A DNA stretch of 50,596 bases from assembly GCA_021801125.1 (NCBI GenBank), contig JAJYYI010000131.1, positions 74,874-125,469 on the forward strand. The letters run 5' to 3'. Below the pieces are notes generated by a model, which was given only the letters and a program-made list of their open reading frames with translations, was not told the origin of the DNA and ran no database searches. Positions within the stretch are counted from its first letter, which is position 1; every line of letters starts with the position of its first letter. Below, in pieces: positions 8,502-17,209 of this stretch. A program made the position numbers and the translations under genes. This stretch comes from Deltaproteobacteria bacterium (lineage in GTDB: Bacteria; Desulfobacterota; Binatia; Binatales; Binataceae).

Positions 8502-11500
8502 CTAAGCGACGCGGCCTGCCGCCGACGACCCGCTTGCAGGCCAAGGCGGCGCTTCACGCCGCTTCTCCTCGGCAAACCGACGGGAGAAAATTTCTCGCAC
8601 CTGAGAACGCCGAGACTCAAGCTCTTCTAATAACCGGTGGGCGCCGTAGGGCCCGTCAAAGCCCATGCGCTTGGCCAGCGGTGTCAAGTCCGCGGGATTC
8701 GTCGAGATCGCAGACGCCGGTTCGTCGCGCTGAATTCTAAGGCGATGCTCCAGCAGGGTGAGAAAGGCGTAGTGCGACTTGAGCATCTCCGCTTCGGGCG
8801 AGTCGAGCAAGCCGACGCGAGCAAGCGCGTCGAGCAAGCGTGGCGTTGCGCGCTCGCGCCTCAGTTCCGGCCTCTTGCGGGCGTAGCGCAGCGCGAGCAT
8901 CTGCGTCAGGAACTCGACGTCCACCAGGCCGCCGCGCCCTTGCTTTAGATTAAGCGAGTGCGCCGTCTCCGGGCTTATTTCACGCTCCATCCGCGCCCGC
9001 ATCCGCTCGATTTCGTCGACCTGCTCGCCAGTAAGCCCCGCGTCAAAGGCCGCGGCTTCCCGGCAAGCTTCGACCTCGTCGCCCAGGGCTTTTTCACCCG
9101 CCACCGCTCGCGCTTTGATCAGCGCTTGGCGCTCCCAGAGCGCACACCCGTCGCGGTAATACTTGCGCCAGCCGTCGCATGACGTGACCAGCGGACCAGC
9201 GTTGCCTGACGGCCTAAGTCGCAGATCAAGCTTGTAGACGTAACCCTCACGGGTCTTTGTCTCCAGCACCCCGATAAGCTTTTGCGCAACCTTAGCCGCC
9301 GCCTCATGGCTGGAAAGGGGATCAGCATTGAGCGGGTCGTAAACGAAGATCAGGTCGAGGTCAGAGTTATAGGACATCTCGGCGGCCCCCAGGCGTCCCA
9401 TGGCCACCACCGATAAGGCAATCTTTCGGGCAAGCGGGAGCCTTACACTAACCTCGTCTCGCGCCACGTTGAGCGCGAAGTGCAGCATCGTTTCGGCCAG
9501 CACCGTCAGCTCACGCTGAACGTCAGCCAGGCCGATCTGCGCGCTCAGGTCGGCGATCGCGATCCGTAGAAACTCCTGATGGCGGAAACTGCGCAGCGCA
9601 TCGAGACGGCCTTCGTAATCCGAGCACACCTCCAGCCGCTCCTTGAGCTCTTCGGAAAGCTCCGCCCTAAGGCGCGTCAGCCGCGCGAGGTCGGAACGTA
9701 CGAGGGTGTCGAGCAGTTCGGGATGGCGAATGAATAACGCCGAGAGGTACTGGCTCGAAGCGAAAAGACGCAACAGCGCCCGGCGCGTGGGCTCGTGCGC
9801 TTCAAGCAACGCCAAGAACGAGGTCCTCGCGCCCACCGCGGCGATGAACTGGGCCAGGTTGGCCAGCGCAAGGTCGGGATCGGGCTCGGCGCACATCTCG
9901 TCCAGCAGTCGCGGGCCAAGGCTGCCCAGAAGTTCGCGCCGCCGCGTGGTGATAAGCGCGTGCTCCGGCCCCCGTGCGAGCAAGACAAGCTGACTCGCAC
10001 TTTCGATCGGATTTGCAAAACCAAGCGCCTTAAGTCCCGCCGCCGATAATTCCGGATCCAGTGCGTCAAGCCAGGTTTGCCGTGCCTCGCGCGAGACCCG
10101 CTCAGCCTTGGCCTGATCGCCGCTTCCCAAAAGCTCGCTGAAAATTGCGGCGACGCGGTCGCGATGGGCGGCCAGCGTGCGCTCGAAGGCGGTCGCCGCC
10201 TCCGCGCCCTTGCCCATCCGCATGCGCGCGGCGACTATCGCCCGCGCGGACGGGTCGGCGGGCAGAGTATGGCTTTGCAGGCCCGCCGCGACCTGAAGCT
10301 TGTGCTCCACGTCGCGCAGGAACAGATACGCCTCGGTCAACTCGCACACGCGCTGCGCATTAAGGTAGCCGCAGCGGGCCAGCCGTTCCAGCGCTTCGAG
10401 AGTGCGCGGTGTCCTGATTCGCGGGTCGCGCCCGCCGTAAACGAGCGTCAGCGCTTGCACAACGAACTCCAATTCGCGAATCCCGCCACGGCCAAGCTTG
10501 ATATTGCGGGCGACCATGTCAGCGCTGCCCATTTCCAGCTCGATCTGATTCTTCATCGTCCGCAACTGGCTCAGCGTGTCAAAGTCGGAGTAGCGGCGAT
10601 AAATGAAACGCTGCAACTCGCCGAGCAGCCACTGGCTGCGTTCACGCGGTCCGGCGATCGCGCGGGCGCGCAAAAGCACGGCGCGCTCCCAAGTCTGGCC
10701 GAAGTTTTCGTAAAAGTTCAGCGCGCCGTCCAGTGAGGTAACCAACTGCGCAAAGCGCCCTCCAGGCCGTAGGCGTAAATCGATCCTGAAGCCAGCTTCG
10801 CGCAGCAGCTCCGTCGTTAGTTCGGCCAGCTTGGTCGCTGCCAATTTCTGCTCGTGGCTGTCGCCCGAACCGCTCTCGCTGCCGCCCGCTGGAGGGTCGA
10901 AAAGATAGGTGAGGTCCAAATCAGAGCTCAGATTGAGTTCTTCGGCTCCGAGCTTGCCGAGTGCCAGAACGCAGAGGTCAACCTTCGTTGCCGCGTATTT
11001 CTTACTGAAGCGTATCGCCCCCGCCAAGGCCGCTTCCACGCAACGATCGGCCAGCGCCGACATCGCCGACATCGTTTGCGTGACGCTAAAGCGCCTGAGC
11101 AAGTCGCTGACCGCAACGATAAGGAACGCCCGGCGGCGGGCTTCGCTCAGGGCGGCCCGGTACGCCCCGAGGTCGGCGATCTGGTCGAAATCGAAACGCA
11201 ACCCCGCCACGAACGAGGACAGATCCTGGCTGCGCGCCTCGCGAAACAGATCCAGCCACGCGCTGTCCGCGCCGCAAAGCGTGGTGCCGACCACCTCTGA
11301 GGAACCTAGGCAGAAGACAAGGTCGCTTGCGAGCTCTGCGTCGCACAACGCAGCGGTGACGGAACCACGCGCCAAGTCTTCGAGCTTGAGCAAAAAGCCC
11401 AGCGCAAGGCGTTCATCCGGTGCGTGATCTATCACCAGGCGCATCGTCTGATGCGCCACTGACCCGACCCGCTGCTCGAGGGCAGCCAAATCACGGTCAT

Positions 11501-11543
11501 CCGCGGTTGCGCGGCTTGTCACATCCGCCATAGCCGCCAGCAT
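8502..11543 (-). CDS. glnE: Bifunctional glutamine synthetase adenylyltransferase/adenylyl-removing enzyme
   Basis: GlnE adenylylates glutamine synthetase to lower its activity and removes AMP again, under control of PII protein. Two nucleotidyltransferase-fold domains are seen. The N-terminal de-adenylylating one has LGKLGAEELNLSSDLDL and the C-terminal adenylylating one has MGRLGAAEMSYNSDLDLIF, each with the G-S-x-D-x-D metal motif. Each is followed by its helical linker (GRGGIRELEFVVQ and GRGGLVDVEFLTQ). The frame is open back to 11672, but I chose the ATG at 11543 (MLAAMADV) because the upstream extension is low-complexity Ala/Arg. The resulting 1013 residues are close to the usual 940-1000. 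Another ATG is at 11531. It lies between an mltD-like gene and cobU, all on the minus strand. Confidence 0.93.
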   Translation of the reverse strand: MLAAMADVTSRATADDRDLAALEQRVGSVAHQTMRLVIDHAPDERLALGFLLKLEDLARGSVTAALCDAELASDLVFCLGSSEVVGTTLCGADSAWLDLFREARSQDLSSFVAGLRFDFDQIADLGAYRAALSEARRRAFLIVAVSDLLRRFSVTQTMSAMSALADRCVEAALAGAIRFSKKYAATKVDLCVLALGKLGAEELNLSSDLDLTYLFDPPAGGSESGSGDSHEQKLAATKLAELTTELLREAGFRIDLRLRPGGRFAQLVTSLDGALNFYENFGQTWERAVLLRARAIAGPRERSQWLLGELQRFIYRRYSDFDTLSQLRTMKNQIELEMGSADMVARNIKLGRGGIRELEFVVQALTLVYGGRDPRIRTPRTLEALERLARCGYLNAQRVCELTEAYLFLRDVEHKLQVAAGLQSHTLPADPSARAIVAARMRMGKGAEAATAFERTLAAHRDRVAAIFSELLGSGDQAKAERVSREARQTWLDALDPELSAAGLKALGFANPIESASQLVLLARGPEHALITTRRRELLGSLGPRLLDEMCAEPDPDLALANLAQFIAAVGARTSFLALLEAHEPTRRALLRLFASSQYLSALFIRHPELLDTLVRSDLARLTRLRAELSEELKERLEVCSDYEGRLDALRSFRHQEFLRIAIADLSAQIGLADVQRELTVLAETMLHFALNVARDEVSVRLPLARKIALSVVAMGRLGAAEMSYNSDLDLIFVYDPLNADPLSSHEAAAKVAQKLIGVLETKTREGYVYKLDLRLRPSGNAGPLVTSCDGWRKYYRDGCALWERQALIKARAVAGEKALGDEVEACREAAAFDAGLTGEQVDEIERMRARMEREISPETAHSLNLKQGRGGLVDVEFLTQMLALRYARKRPELRRERATPRLLDALARVGLLDSPEAEMLKSHYAFLTLLEHRLRIQRDEPASAISTNPADLTPLAKRMGFDGPYGAHRLLEELESRRSQVREIFSRRFAEEKRREAPPWPASGSSAAGRVA

Positions 11544-11696
11544 AACAGAAAGCCCATGCGCGCGGGGCTTGAGCCGTTGCGGCAAACCTCGCTTGCGAGC
11601 TCGCGCGCTGGGCGCCGCTGCCCGAGACCGTGCGGGGGCTGCGGAAGCTGCCCGAACGGCGCCCGCAAGCAACTTGTGCGAGGCCCGGGTGCAACT

Positions 11697-12881
11697 CTAA
11701 GCGCGAGTCGTCACGACCGTATGGCGTTTGTGATGGTGGTTGTGGTGCCGGCGGCTCGAATGATGCCCGCTTGTATGCGTACGAGCCATTGCACGATGGA
11801 CCGGAGCGTGGTGAGAGCCCGTAGCCACTGCGTAATGAAGCCGGGCAACCCTTGGCGCAGGCGGCTCGAAGCCGGGCGGCGGCGTTGCGGCGATCTCTTC
11901 TCGAATCCCCGGGAAATAATTCTCTTTGTCTCGATACACCTGCAGAGCGGCCAGGAATTCCGCGTAATAATTGCGGGAAGCAAACCCGAAGTGTGGTCCT
12001 TTGAAGTTCGTATAAATGCGCTCGAAGTCCTTGCCGTAGAAACTAACGGCTTCAGCCATGCCGGCGGGCCCGTATATATACGCGGTCATGGCCAGCGGCC
12101 AATTGCCGAAACGCTCGTAATTGAGCCGCAAGATTCGCGCGGCGGCGTCGGTGGATCGCACCACGTCGAAGCGTTCGTCGTAGTATCGTCCGACAACCAG
12201 ACTATGCTCACGGGCGGCAGAAGGCGTCAGTTGCCATAAGCCGACCGCGCCGGCATGAGAACGCGCACCCAAGTAAAACCCTGACTCAACCCCGGGGAGA
12301 ATCGCCAACTCGGTCGGGACGCCTTCTATGATCAGCTCGCGCTTGATTATCGATTCATAGAAACTCGCGCGCACCAGAGCCGCACGGAAACGGTCGCGCA
12401 TCCCCTGCTGCACACGCAGGTTGTCGATAGCTTCGAGATAGCTCGTCGGCGGCTCGCCCTGAAAAAGCGTTACCGCATGATGTTCATCATTGCCCAGCGG
12501 AGGCCATCCGCGCGCGAGATTGGAGAGAACACGCTGGTACTTCGCCTTCAGATAGGCGTTAACCCATTCCACCTGATTCGCGGATGGCTCGCCATCACCG
12601 TCGAGGTGATAAACCTCAAAGACCCTCGTTATGTGCTCTTTGTCATGGACGATAAAGTCGCGCGACGAATAGCGAGAAAAGACATCCACCCAGAAAGCGA
12701 CGTTCGGTTGAATACAGGTGGGCGTTGAGAAGGCGTCGCTTTGCGAGGCGGCCCACGCGGCGATTAGCGACAATGGGGCAATAGGCCCAACGAGCGAAAG
12801 CGGGAACCAAGCCCATCGGCGGCCGAAACAGCGCCCCCAGGCGGTTAGAAGCCTGCGAAATGTCAAACGCAGCGCGTCCAT
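11697..12881 (-). CDS. MltD-like lytic transglycosylase with His-rich tail
   Basis: This is a membrane-anchored or periplasmic murein lytic transglycosylase of the MltD/Slt fold. A hydrophobic segment near residues 24-44 (WFPLSLVGPIAPLSLIAAW) is a signal or anchor. The catalytic Glu lies in ILPGVESGF, followed by HAGAVGLWQLTP and a conserved AYIYGPAG region. It cleaves peptidoglycan between MurNAc and GlcNAc. Unlike E. coli MltD I see no LysM repeats. The carboxy end is instead a basic tail with about 12 histidines in the last 40 residues. A promoter and a perfect hairpin lie directly upstream. The next genes on the strand are glnE and cobU. The family call is firm; the exact orthologue is not. 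Confidence 0.82.
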   Translation of the reverse strand: MDALRLTFRRLLTAWGRCFGRRWAWFPLSLVGPIAPLSLIAAWAASQSDAFSTPTCIQPNVAFWVDVFSRYSSRDFIVHDKEHITRVFEVYHLDGDGEPSANQVEWVNAYLKAKYQRVLSNLARGWPPLGNDEHHAVTLFQGEPPTSYLEAIDNLRVQQGMRDRFRAALVRASFYESIIKRELIIEGVPTELAILPGVESGFYLGARSHAGAVGLWQLTPSAAREHSLVVGRYYDERFDVVRSTDAAARILRLNYERFGNWPLAMTAYIYGPAGMAEAVSFYGKDFERIYTNFKGPHFGFASRNYYAEFLAALQVYRDKENYFPGIREEIAATPPPGFEPPAPRVARLHYAVATGSHHAPVHRAMARTHTSGHHSSRRHHNHHHKRHTVVTTRA

Positions 12882-12894
12882 CGCTTCGTCACGC

Positions 12895-12923
12895 CGTCTG
12901 TCGGAGACCGCCCCCGACAGACG
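12895..12923 (-). promoter_or_regulatory. Perfect 10-bp hairpin in the transglycosylase leader
   Basis: CGTCTGTCGG (12895-12904) pairs perfectly with 12914-12923 over a 9-base loop. It ends 13 bases before the transglycosylase ATG and begins where the transcript from the promoter at 12932-12961 should start. A terminal hairpin like this could stabilise the mRNA or hinder ribosome binding. On the plus strand it is followed by CTTTT, but no plus-strand gene precedes it. Confidence 0.55.
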
Positions 12924-12931
12924 CTTTTAAG

Positions 12932-12961
12932 ATGATACGCACAGTTCAGTAAGATTTACAA
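12932..12961 (-). promoter_or_regulatory. Sigma-70-type promoter for the transglycosylase gene
   Basis: Read on the minus strand, TTGTAA (plus coordinates 12956-12961, 4 of 6 to consensus) and TATCAT (12932-12937, 5 of 6) are separated by 18 bases. The predicted transcription start is about 12925. Confidence 0.5.
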
Positions 12962-13369
12962 GGTTTTGCCTGAAATCGCATCACCTGTCGCGTTCTTTCT
13001 AGCCAGCGTCACCCTTGCTGCGCTCGACCGAACGGCGATCGTCCTCAGCTGCACCAAATTGCGCCTGACAAGCCGGTAAGCCCGAAGGCTGGATAGACAT
13101 TACCCGACCCCCGAGATTTTTCAAGAGGCGTCGCGCGTTGGCCGCGATACAGCGTTTTGCTACGACTCGCGGCAGCGGGGATCGGAAAGGTGGCATAAAT
13201 CGCGGCGGCCGAAGCGAGGGTGTTCCGTCGACGGCTCGTTCGCCACTGTTTTTCATAACCCTTCGCCACACACGCGGATCCGTCATCCAGCGTCCAAACC
13301 AAGATGTACGGCGTTTCTCGCGCCGGGGATGCCGGTATATTCATGTATATTCATGGCTACACCGGCGGC
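12962..13369. other. Intergenic region upstream of aroA
   Basis: About 400 bases with no supported gene; the short open frames on both strands have no family resemblance. Just before aroA the ten-base sequence TATATTCATG occurs twice in tandem (13336-13355). Both copies contain TATATT, which could serve as a -10 element, but no -35 element fits. Confidence 0.4.
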
Positions 13370-14656
13370 ATGAAGGACCAACCAAAAGAACTCGAGCTTG
13401 CAGCGGTCACCCATCCGCTCGACGCCGCAGTCAAGGTTCCCGGCTCCAAGAGTATCACCAATCGGGCGCTGTTAATCGCGGCAATGGCTACGGGACGCTC
13501 GACGCTCGAAGGCGTCCTTATCGCCGACGACACGCGTTATATGCTAGCCGCCTTGCGCGCCCTTGGGCTGCGGGTCGAGCTGGACGAGGTGAAGGCCGCG
13601 GTTGTAGTTGAGGGGCAAGACGGCGCGGTACCGGCCCGCGCTGCCGATCTCTTCGTAGGCGGAGCCGGGACGGCAATGCGTTTTCTGACGGGGTTTTTGA
13701 CGCTGGCACGGGGCCGGTTCCGTATCGATGGTGACGAGCGGATGCGCCAGCGGCCGATCGGCCCAATGATCGAAGCGCTGACCAGCCTCGGCGTGGACGT
13801 GGTCAGCGAGCGAGGCAACGGCTGTCCCCCGCTGATCATCGAGGCGGTTGGTCGCGATTTCAGGGGGGGCAAATGCCAGCTTGACGCGAGCCAATCTTCG
13901 CAATTTGCCTCGGGCTTGCTGCTGCCCGCACCGCTTTGGTCCGACGGGCTCGAGTTGACCGTGATTGGCGCGGTGGCGCGCCCCTTCATTGATATGACGC
14001 TTAAGCTGATGCAGCGGTGGGGAGCGCGCGTCGACAGCGCCGGCGGCGTAATACGCGTCCCCGGCCAGCAGCGTTACATGGCGATGAATTTTACGGTCGA
14101 ACCGGACGCTTCCAGTTTGAGCTACTTCGCTGCGGCCGCCGCGCTATGCGGTGGACGGGTTAGGTTGCCCGGCGTAACAGCGGATTCGGTTCAGGGCGAT
14201 CTCGAATTCCTCGGCGTATTGGAGATGATGGGCGCCGAGGTCCGCCGCGAAAACGACGGGGTCGAGGTCACCGGCCGGGGACGTCTGGCCGGCGTCGAGA
14301 TCGACATGAGCGCGATGCCGGACATGGTTCCGACGCTCGCCGCCATCGCGCCGTTTGCCAGCTCGCCAACGGCGATTCGCAACGTCGCGTTTATCCGACA
14401 CCACGAGAGCGACCGCCTAAAAGCGCTGGCAACCGAACTCAAGCGGTTAGGCGCCGACGTCACGGAAAACGACGACGGGCTTTTTATTCGCCCTTCTCAA
14501 CTGCGGCCCGCGACGGTCGAGACCTACAACGACCATCGGATCGCGATGAGCTTTGCCGTGGCGGCGCTGAAGCTCGGCGGGATAAGGATCAAAAATCCCA
14601 GCTGCGTGGCGAAGACTTATCCCGGGTTCTTCGCTGACCTCGCTTCGCTGGCCTGA
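13370..14656 (+). CDS. aroA: 3-phosphoshikimate 1-carboxyvinyltransferase (EPSP synthase)
   Basis: AroA joins PEP and shikimate-3-phosphate in the sixth step of the shikimate pathway. The substrate loop VKVPGSKSITNRALL (Lys27, Ser28, Arg32), the PEP/glyphosate loop GGAGTAMRF (97-105), SQFASGLLL, the helix-cap region SLSYFAAAAAL, HESDRLKAL and NDHRIAMSFAV are all present. The length of 428 aa is usual. The frame extends to 13304, but I chose ATG 13370 (MKDQPKELEL), which aligns with family amino ends; ATG 13343 is possible. In the PEP loop the usual Asn of LGNAGTAMRP is Gly98 and the usual Pro is Phe105. It stands alone, with gloA convergent downstream. Confidence 0.95.
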   Translation: MKDQPKELELAAVTHPLDAAVKVPGSKSITNRALLIAAMATGRSTLEGVLIADDTRYMLAALRALGLRVELDEVKAAVVVEGQDGAVPARAADLFVGGAGTAMRFLTGFLTLARGRFRIDGDERMRQRPIGPMIEALTSLGVDVVSERGNGCPPLIIEAVGRDFRGGKCQLDASQSSQFASGLLLPAPLWSDGLELTVIGAVARPFIDMTLKLMQRWGARVDSAGGVIRVPGQQRYMAMNFTVEPDASSLSYFAAAAALCGGRVRLPGVTADSVQGDLEFLGVLEMMGAEVRRENDGVEVTGRGRLAGVEIDMSAMPDMVPTLAAIAPFASSPTAIRNVAFIRHHESDRLKALATELKRLGADVTENDDGLFIRPSQLRPATVETYNDHRIAMSFAVAALKLGGIRIKNPSCVAKTYPGFFADLASLA

Positions 14657-14837
14657 ATATCGCGTCATACGGCTGCTTGCGCGGTTGCCGTTGCGAGGTT
14701 CAAGTCCGCACAGAGTCAGCCGCCCAAGAGTTACAGCAACCCATGCACGCGCTGCGCGACGGCCCCAATAGGCGTCCATGGAGCCGCGATCGAGCTCTAC
14801 CCGGCGGCTGAAGCGCGCGGCGTCTCGGCAGCGCCGT

Positions 14838-15224
14838 CTACTGCCGTTGCTCAATTAGTTCAATCTTGTAGCCGTTGGGATCTTCGATGAAGGCGATGAC
14901 CGGGCCGCCGAACTTCATTGGTCCGGGCTCGCGAACCACCTTCACACCTTTGTTTTTAAGCTCCTTGCAGGCGCTGTAGATGTCCTCCACGCCGATCGCC
15001 AAATGACCGAAGGCCTCACCGTGCGTATAGCTTGACTTGTCCCAGTTATGAGTGAGTTCGATCACCGTGGAATCCTTCTCGTCGCCGTAGCCGACGAATG
15101 CCAGCGTGAACTTCCCATCGGGATAATCCTTCTGGCGCAATATCTTCATTCCCAGCGCGTCACGGTAAAAAGCGAGAGATTCATTGAGGTTGTTGACCCG
15201 AATCATCGTATGCAAAAGTCGCAC
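14838..15224 (-). CDS. gloA: Lactoylglutathione lyase (glyoxalase I)
   Basis: Glyoxalase I converts the hemithioacetal of methylglyoxal and glutathione to S-lactoylglutathione. The 128-residue protein has the two beta-alpha-beta-beta-beta modules of the VOC fold. Its metal ligands occur at the expected places: His in RLLHTMIRV, Glu in TVIELTHNW, His in GEAFGHLAIGV and Glu in NGYKIELIEQ. The segment LAFYRDALGMKILR is typical. It is most similar in pattern to the nickel-type bacterial GloA. The gene faces aroA tail to tail and lies downstream of the cytochrome c gene on the same strand with a 41-base gap. Confidence 0.93.
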   Translation of the reverse strand: MRLLHTMIRVNNLNESLAFYRDALGMKILRQKDYPDGKFTLAFVGYGDEKDSTVIELTHNWDKSSYTHGEAFGHLAIGVEDIYSACKELKNKGVKVVREPGPMKFGGPVIAFIEDPNGYKIELIEQRQ

Positions 15225-15265
15225 GTCACTTTCCTCCCTTAAAGAGCGTTGGCCGTCAGCCGGGG

Positions 15266-15790
15266 CTAGGGTTGGCTTTGGGTGCAGAAACTCCGGATAA
15301 AGGAAACTATCGCCCGAATGTCCGAGTCGCTAACCGAGGGACTCACAGCGGGCATGCCTTCAATCCCCGCCCAACTCGCGCCGTTTCTGATGATACCAAA
15401 GAGCGTCGCATCCGACATCATTCGCATCCAGTGGCAATCGGCCAGGCTGTGCCCCGGCGTCCCGATCGGCGAGTGCGGTGCGTCCGCTCCTCTGGCACCG
15501 TGACATCTCGCGCAGTGCGCCGCGTAACTTTGAGCGCCCCGCTGCACGTCTTGGGCGTGTGCCCGGCCCGCAGGCGCCGCAAGGGTCAGGAATGCCGCGC
15601 CCAGCGCCGCACAGCCGACCGCCAGGCCGGAACTCGCTACCCTGCATGTCAGCCGGTCGGCCCTGGCGCCGTCGCGCGGATTCGGATAGCCGGGCGGCAC
15701 CGCCTGGAAACGCGAGTGGACAATCTCGCGCTTTGCTTTGGAAGGCTTGACGAAAACTCTGCTAGCCATTCCGCGCAAAGACGCTGCCAT
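15266..15790 (-). CDS. Secreted c-type cytochrome (single haem)
   Basis: This is a monohaem class I cytochrome c. One haem attachment site, CARCH, follows an export signal (ASSGLAVGCAALGAAFLTLAAPAG, ending near AHAQ). A likely axial methionine is in GMPAVSPSVSD, followed by the terminal helix AIVSFIRSF. The domain is similar in size to cytochromes that donate electrons to periplasmic oxidoreductases. The amino end is unusual: about 48 polar residues precede the signal core if the ATG at 15790 is used, or about 41 if the ATG at 15769 is used. No standard start lies nearer. The electron partner is unknown. Confidence 0.8.
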   Translation of the reverse strand: MAASLRGMASRVFVKPSKAKREIVHSRFQAVPPGYPNPRDGARADRLTCRVASSGLAVGCAALGAAFLTLAAPAGRAHAQDVQRGAQSYAAHCARCHGARGADAPHSPIGTPGHSLADCHWMRMMSDATLFGIIRNGASWAGIEGMPAVSPSVSDSDIRAIVSFIRSFCTQSQP

Positions 15791-16010
15791 CGACTCTAGG
15801 CGCCATCAACCCCGCCTTCAGCACGCGGCGCCGTGGGCAATATCATTGGGTCGAGCCGGTTCATAGCGACGTTCCGTCACGGTCATGGTATCTGCGTCTG
15901 GCGCGAAATGCGTGCAGTATGCGTCTAGCGAGCTATCGAGGCCGGCGCTACCTTCGGCGCGGGGATGCGCGGGCACCGGCCCAAACGCACGGAAACCCTG
16001 CTGAACGAGT

Positions 16011-16889
16011 TCACATGATCAGGTCACGAATCGCGCGGGCTACCTCGGCAGGAGCTTCTCGTGGAATAAAGTGGCCGCACTCCACCAGCCGCCGTTCGTA
16101 GCGGCCAGTGAAAAAATGCTCCTTGCCGGCGCTGGTCTCGGCCATCGTGGCACCGTCTTCGGTTCCATGGAGCACGATCGTCGGCGCGCTGATGGTTGGC
16201 AACGGGCAAAGTCGGCGCTCGAGCGAGTCGTAGTGCGAGTCGCCGGGAGCGAATCCCCATCGATGGCGGTACGAATGCAGCGTTATCGCGACCCAATCCT
16301 GGTTGTCCCATGAACGCGCGGTTCGTTCGAGTTCGGCGCTGCTAAAGCGCCATCGCGGCGACCACGTGCGCCAGAGAAATTCAACTAGACCGCGCCGATC
16401 GGATGAGAGCGCCTGCGCGCCCCGCTCAGTGGCGAAAAACCAATGATACCAGTAGTTTTTGGCCTGCGCGTATGAAATTTCCTGCCCGGGATCGTTGGTG
16501 CCGTAGCCGACCGAGAGCGTAAGCAGCGCGCGCACGCGGGCGGGATGTAACGCGGCGAAAATATAGGCGGCGCGTGCTCCCCAGTCGTGGCCCACCAGGA
16601 TCACCGTCTCGAGACCAAGCGCTGACGCGAACTTCTCGAGGTCGTCAGCCAGCGCGCTAAGCTGCCCGCTGCGCATCGTTTCTTCGGCTTTGAAGCGCGT
16701 CGGACCGAAGCCTCGCAGATAGGGCGCGAGAATCCGCAGCCGTTCTCCGTTTAGCTGCGCGGCAACCACGTCGAAGGCGCTAGCGTCATCAGGCCATCCA
16801 TGCACCATCACCAGCGGCACGCCGCCCGACTGGCCGCCTTCGAGATACCCGATTGAAAGTTCCGGCGTCTCGACGTGCTTAAGTTCCAT
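16011..16889 (-). CDS. Alpha/beta hydrolase, epoxide hydrolase/haloalkane dehalogenase type
   Basis: This 292-residue alpha/beta-hydrolase uses an aspartate nucleophile. The oxyanion-hole motif HGWPDD lies at 30-35, nucleophile Asp102 in VGHDWGARAAY, acid Asp245 in LHGTEDGAT and catalytic His273 in ECGHFIPREAP. The Asp nucleophile in GHDWG is typical of epoxide hydrolases and haloalkane dehalogenases rather than esterases. The cap region (NYWYHWFFATE) contains tyrosines that could act on an epoxide, which makes epoxide hydrolase the better guess. No signal peptide. It lies alone on the minus strand, and its substrate is not indicated by its neighbours. Confidence 0.82.
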   Translation of the reverse strand: MELKHVETPELSIGYLEGGQSGGVPLVMVHGWPDDASAFDVVAAQLNGERLRILAPYLRGFGPTRFKAEETMRSGQLSALADDLEKFASALGLETVILVGHDWGARAAYIFAALHPARVRALLTLSVGYGTNDPGQEISYAQAKNYWYHWFFATERGAQALSSDRRGLVEFLWRTWSPRWRFSSAELERTARSWDNQDWVAITLHSYRHRWGFAPGDSHYDSLERRLCPLPTISAPTIVLHGTEDGATMAETSAGKEHFFTGRYERRLVECGHFIPREAPAEVARAIRDLIM

Positions 16890-17209
16890 CCGCGACCTCC
16901 AACAACGCGGCGCGGAGCATCGAGAGCGTGGCCGCTTGAGCTGCTCCTCTATGCGCCGCGCGCCTCAATCTCTAACAAAAACGCCGATTCAAGAAAAACC
17001 GCGCTCTTAGCACGCGGCGGCGCGTTGCGCGCGGCCAACGCGGGCAACGGAAGCGAACCGGTCGGCTCGTATCATTGTTCGGGTTCGCGTGCGCATGGAT
17101 GGAGCACATTGACGCCTATTGACAAGCTTTGGCATCAGCGGTTAGATGGCAACTGTGGCTTAGCGCTCCCGCGAGCCGCATTCGCCGGAAGGGAGGCCAT
17201 ACACGCATT
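16890..17209. other. Intergenic region between divergent hydrolase and SCP2 genes
   Basis: No gene is supported here. It contains the plus-strand promoter described at 17119-17147 and otherwise GC-rich sequence without recognisable elements. Confidence 0.4.
17119..17147 (+). promoter_or_regulatory. Promoter upstream of the SCP2 gene
   Basis: A perfect -35 hexamer TTGACA (17119-17124) is followed after 17 bases by TTAGAT (17142-17147, 3 of 6 to consensus). The start of transcription would be near 17154, about 55 bases before the ATG at 17210. Confidence 0.45.

Noticed and set aside
10077-10736. Plus-strand 219-codon open frame inside glnE
   Set aside because: Antisense to conserved GlnE sequence; no family resemblance and typical of GC-rich shadow frames.
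11556-12239. Plus-strand 227-codon open frame opposite the transglycosylase gene
   Set aside because: Antisense to the catalytic domain and without recognisable motifs.
14697-14707. GGTTCAAGTCC, a tRNA T-loop-like core between aroA and gloA
   Set aside because: The flanking bases do not form a T stem beyond two pairs, and no anticodon, D or acceptor arm fits upstream.
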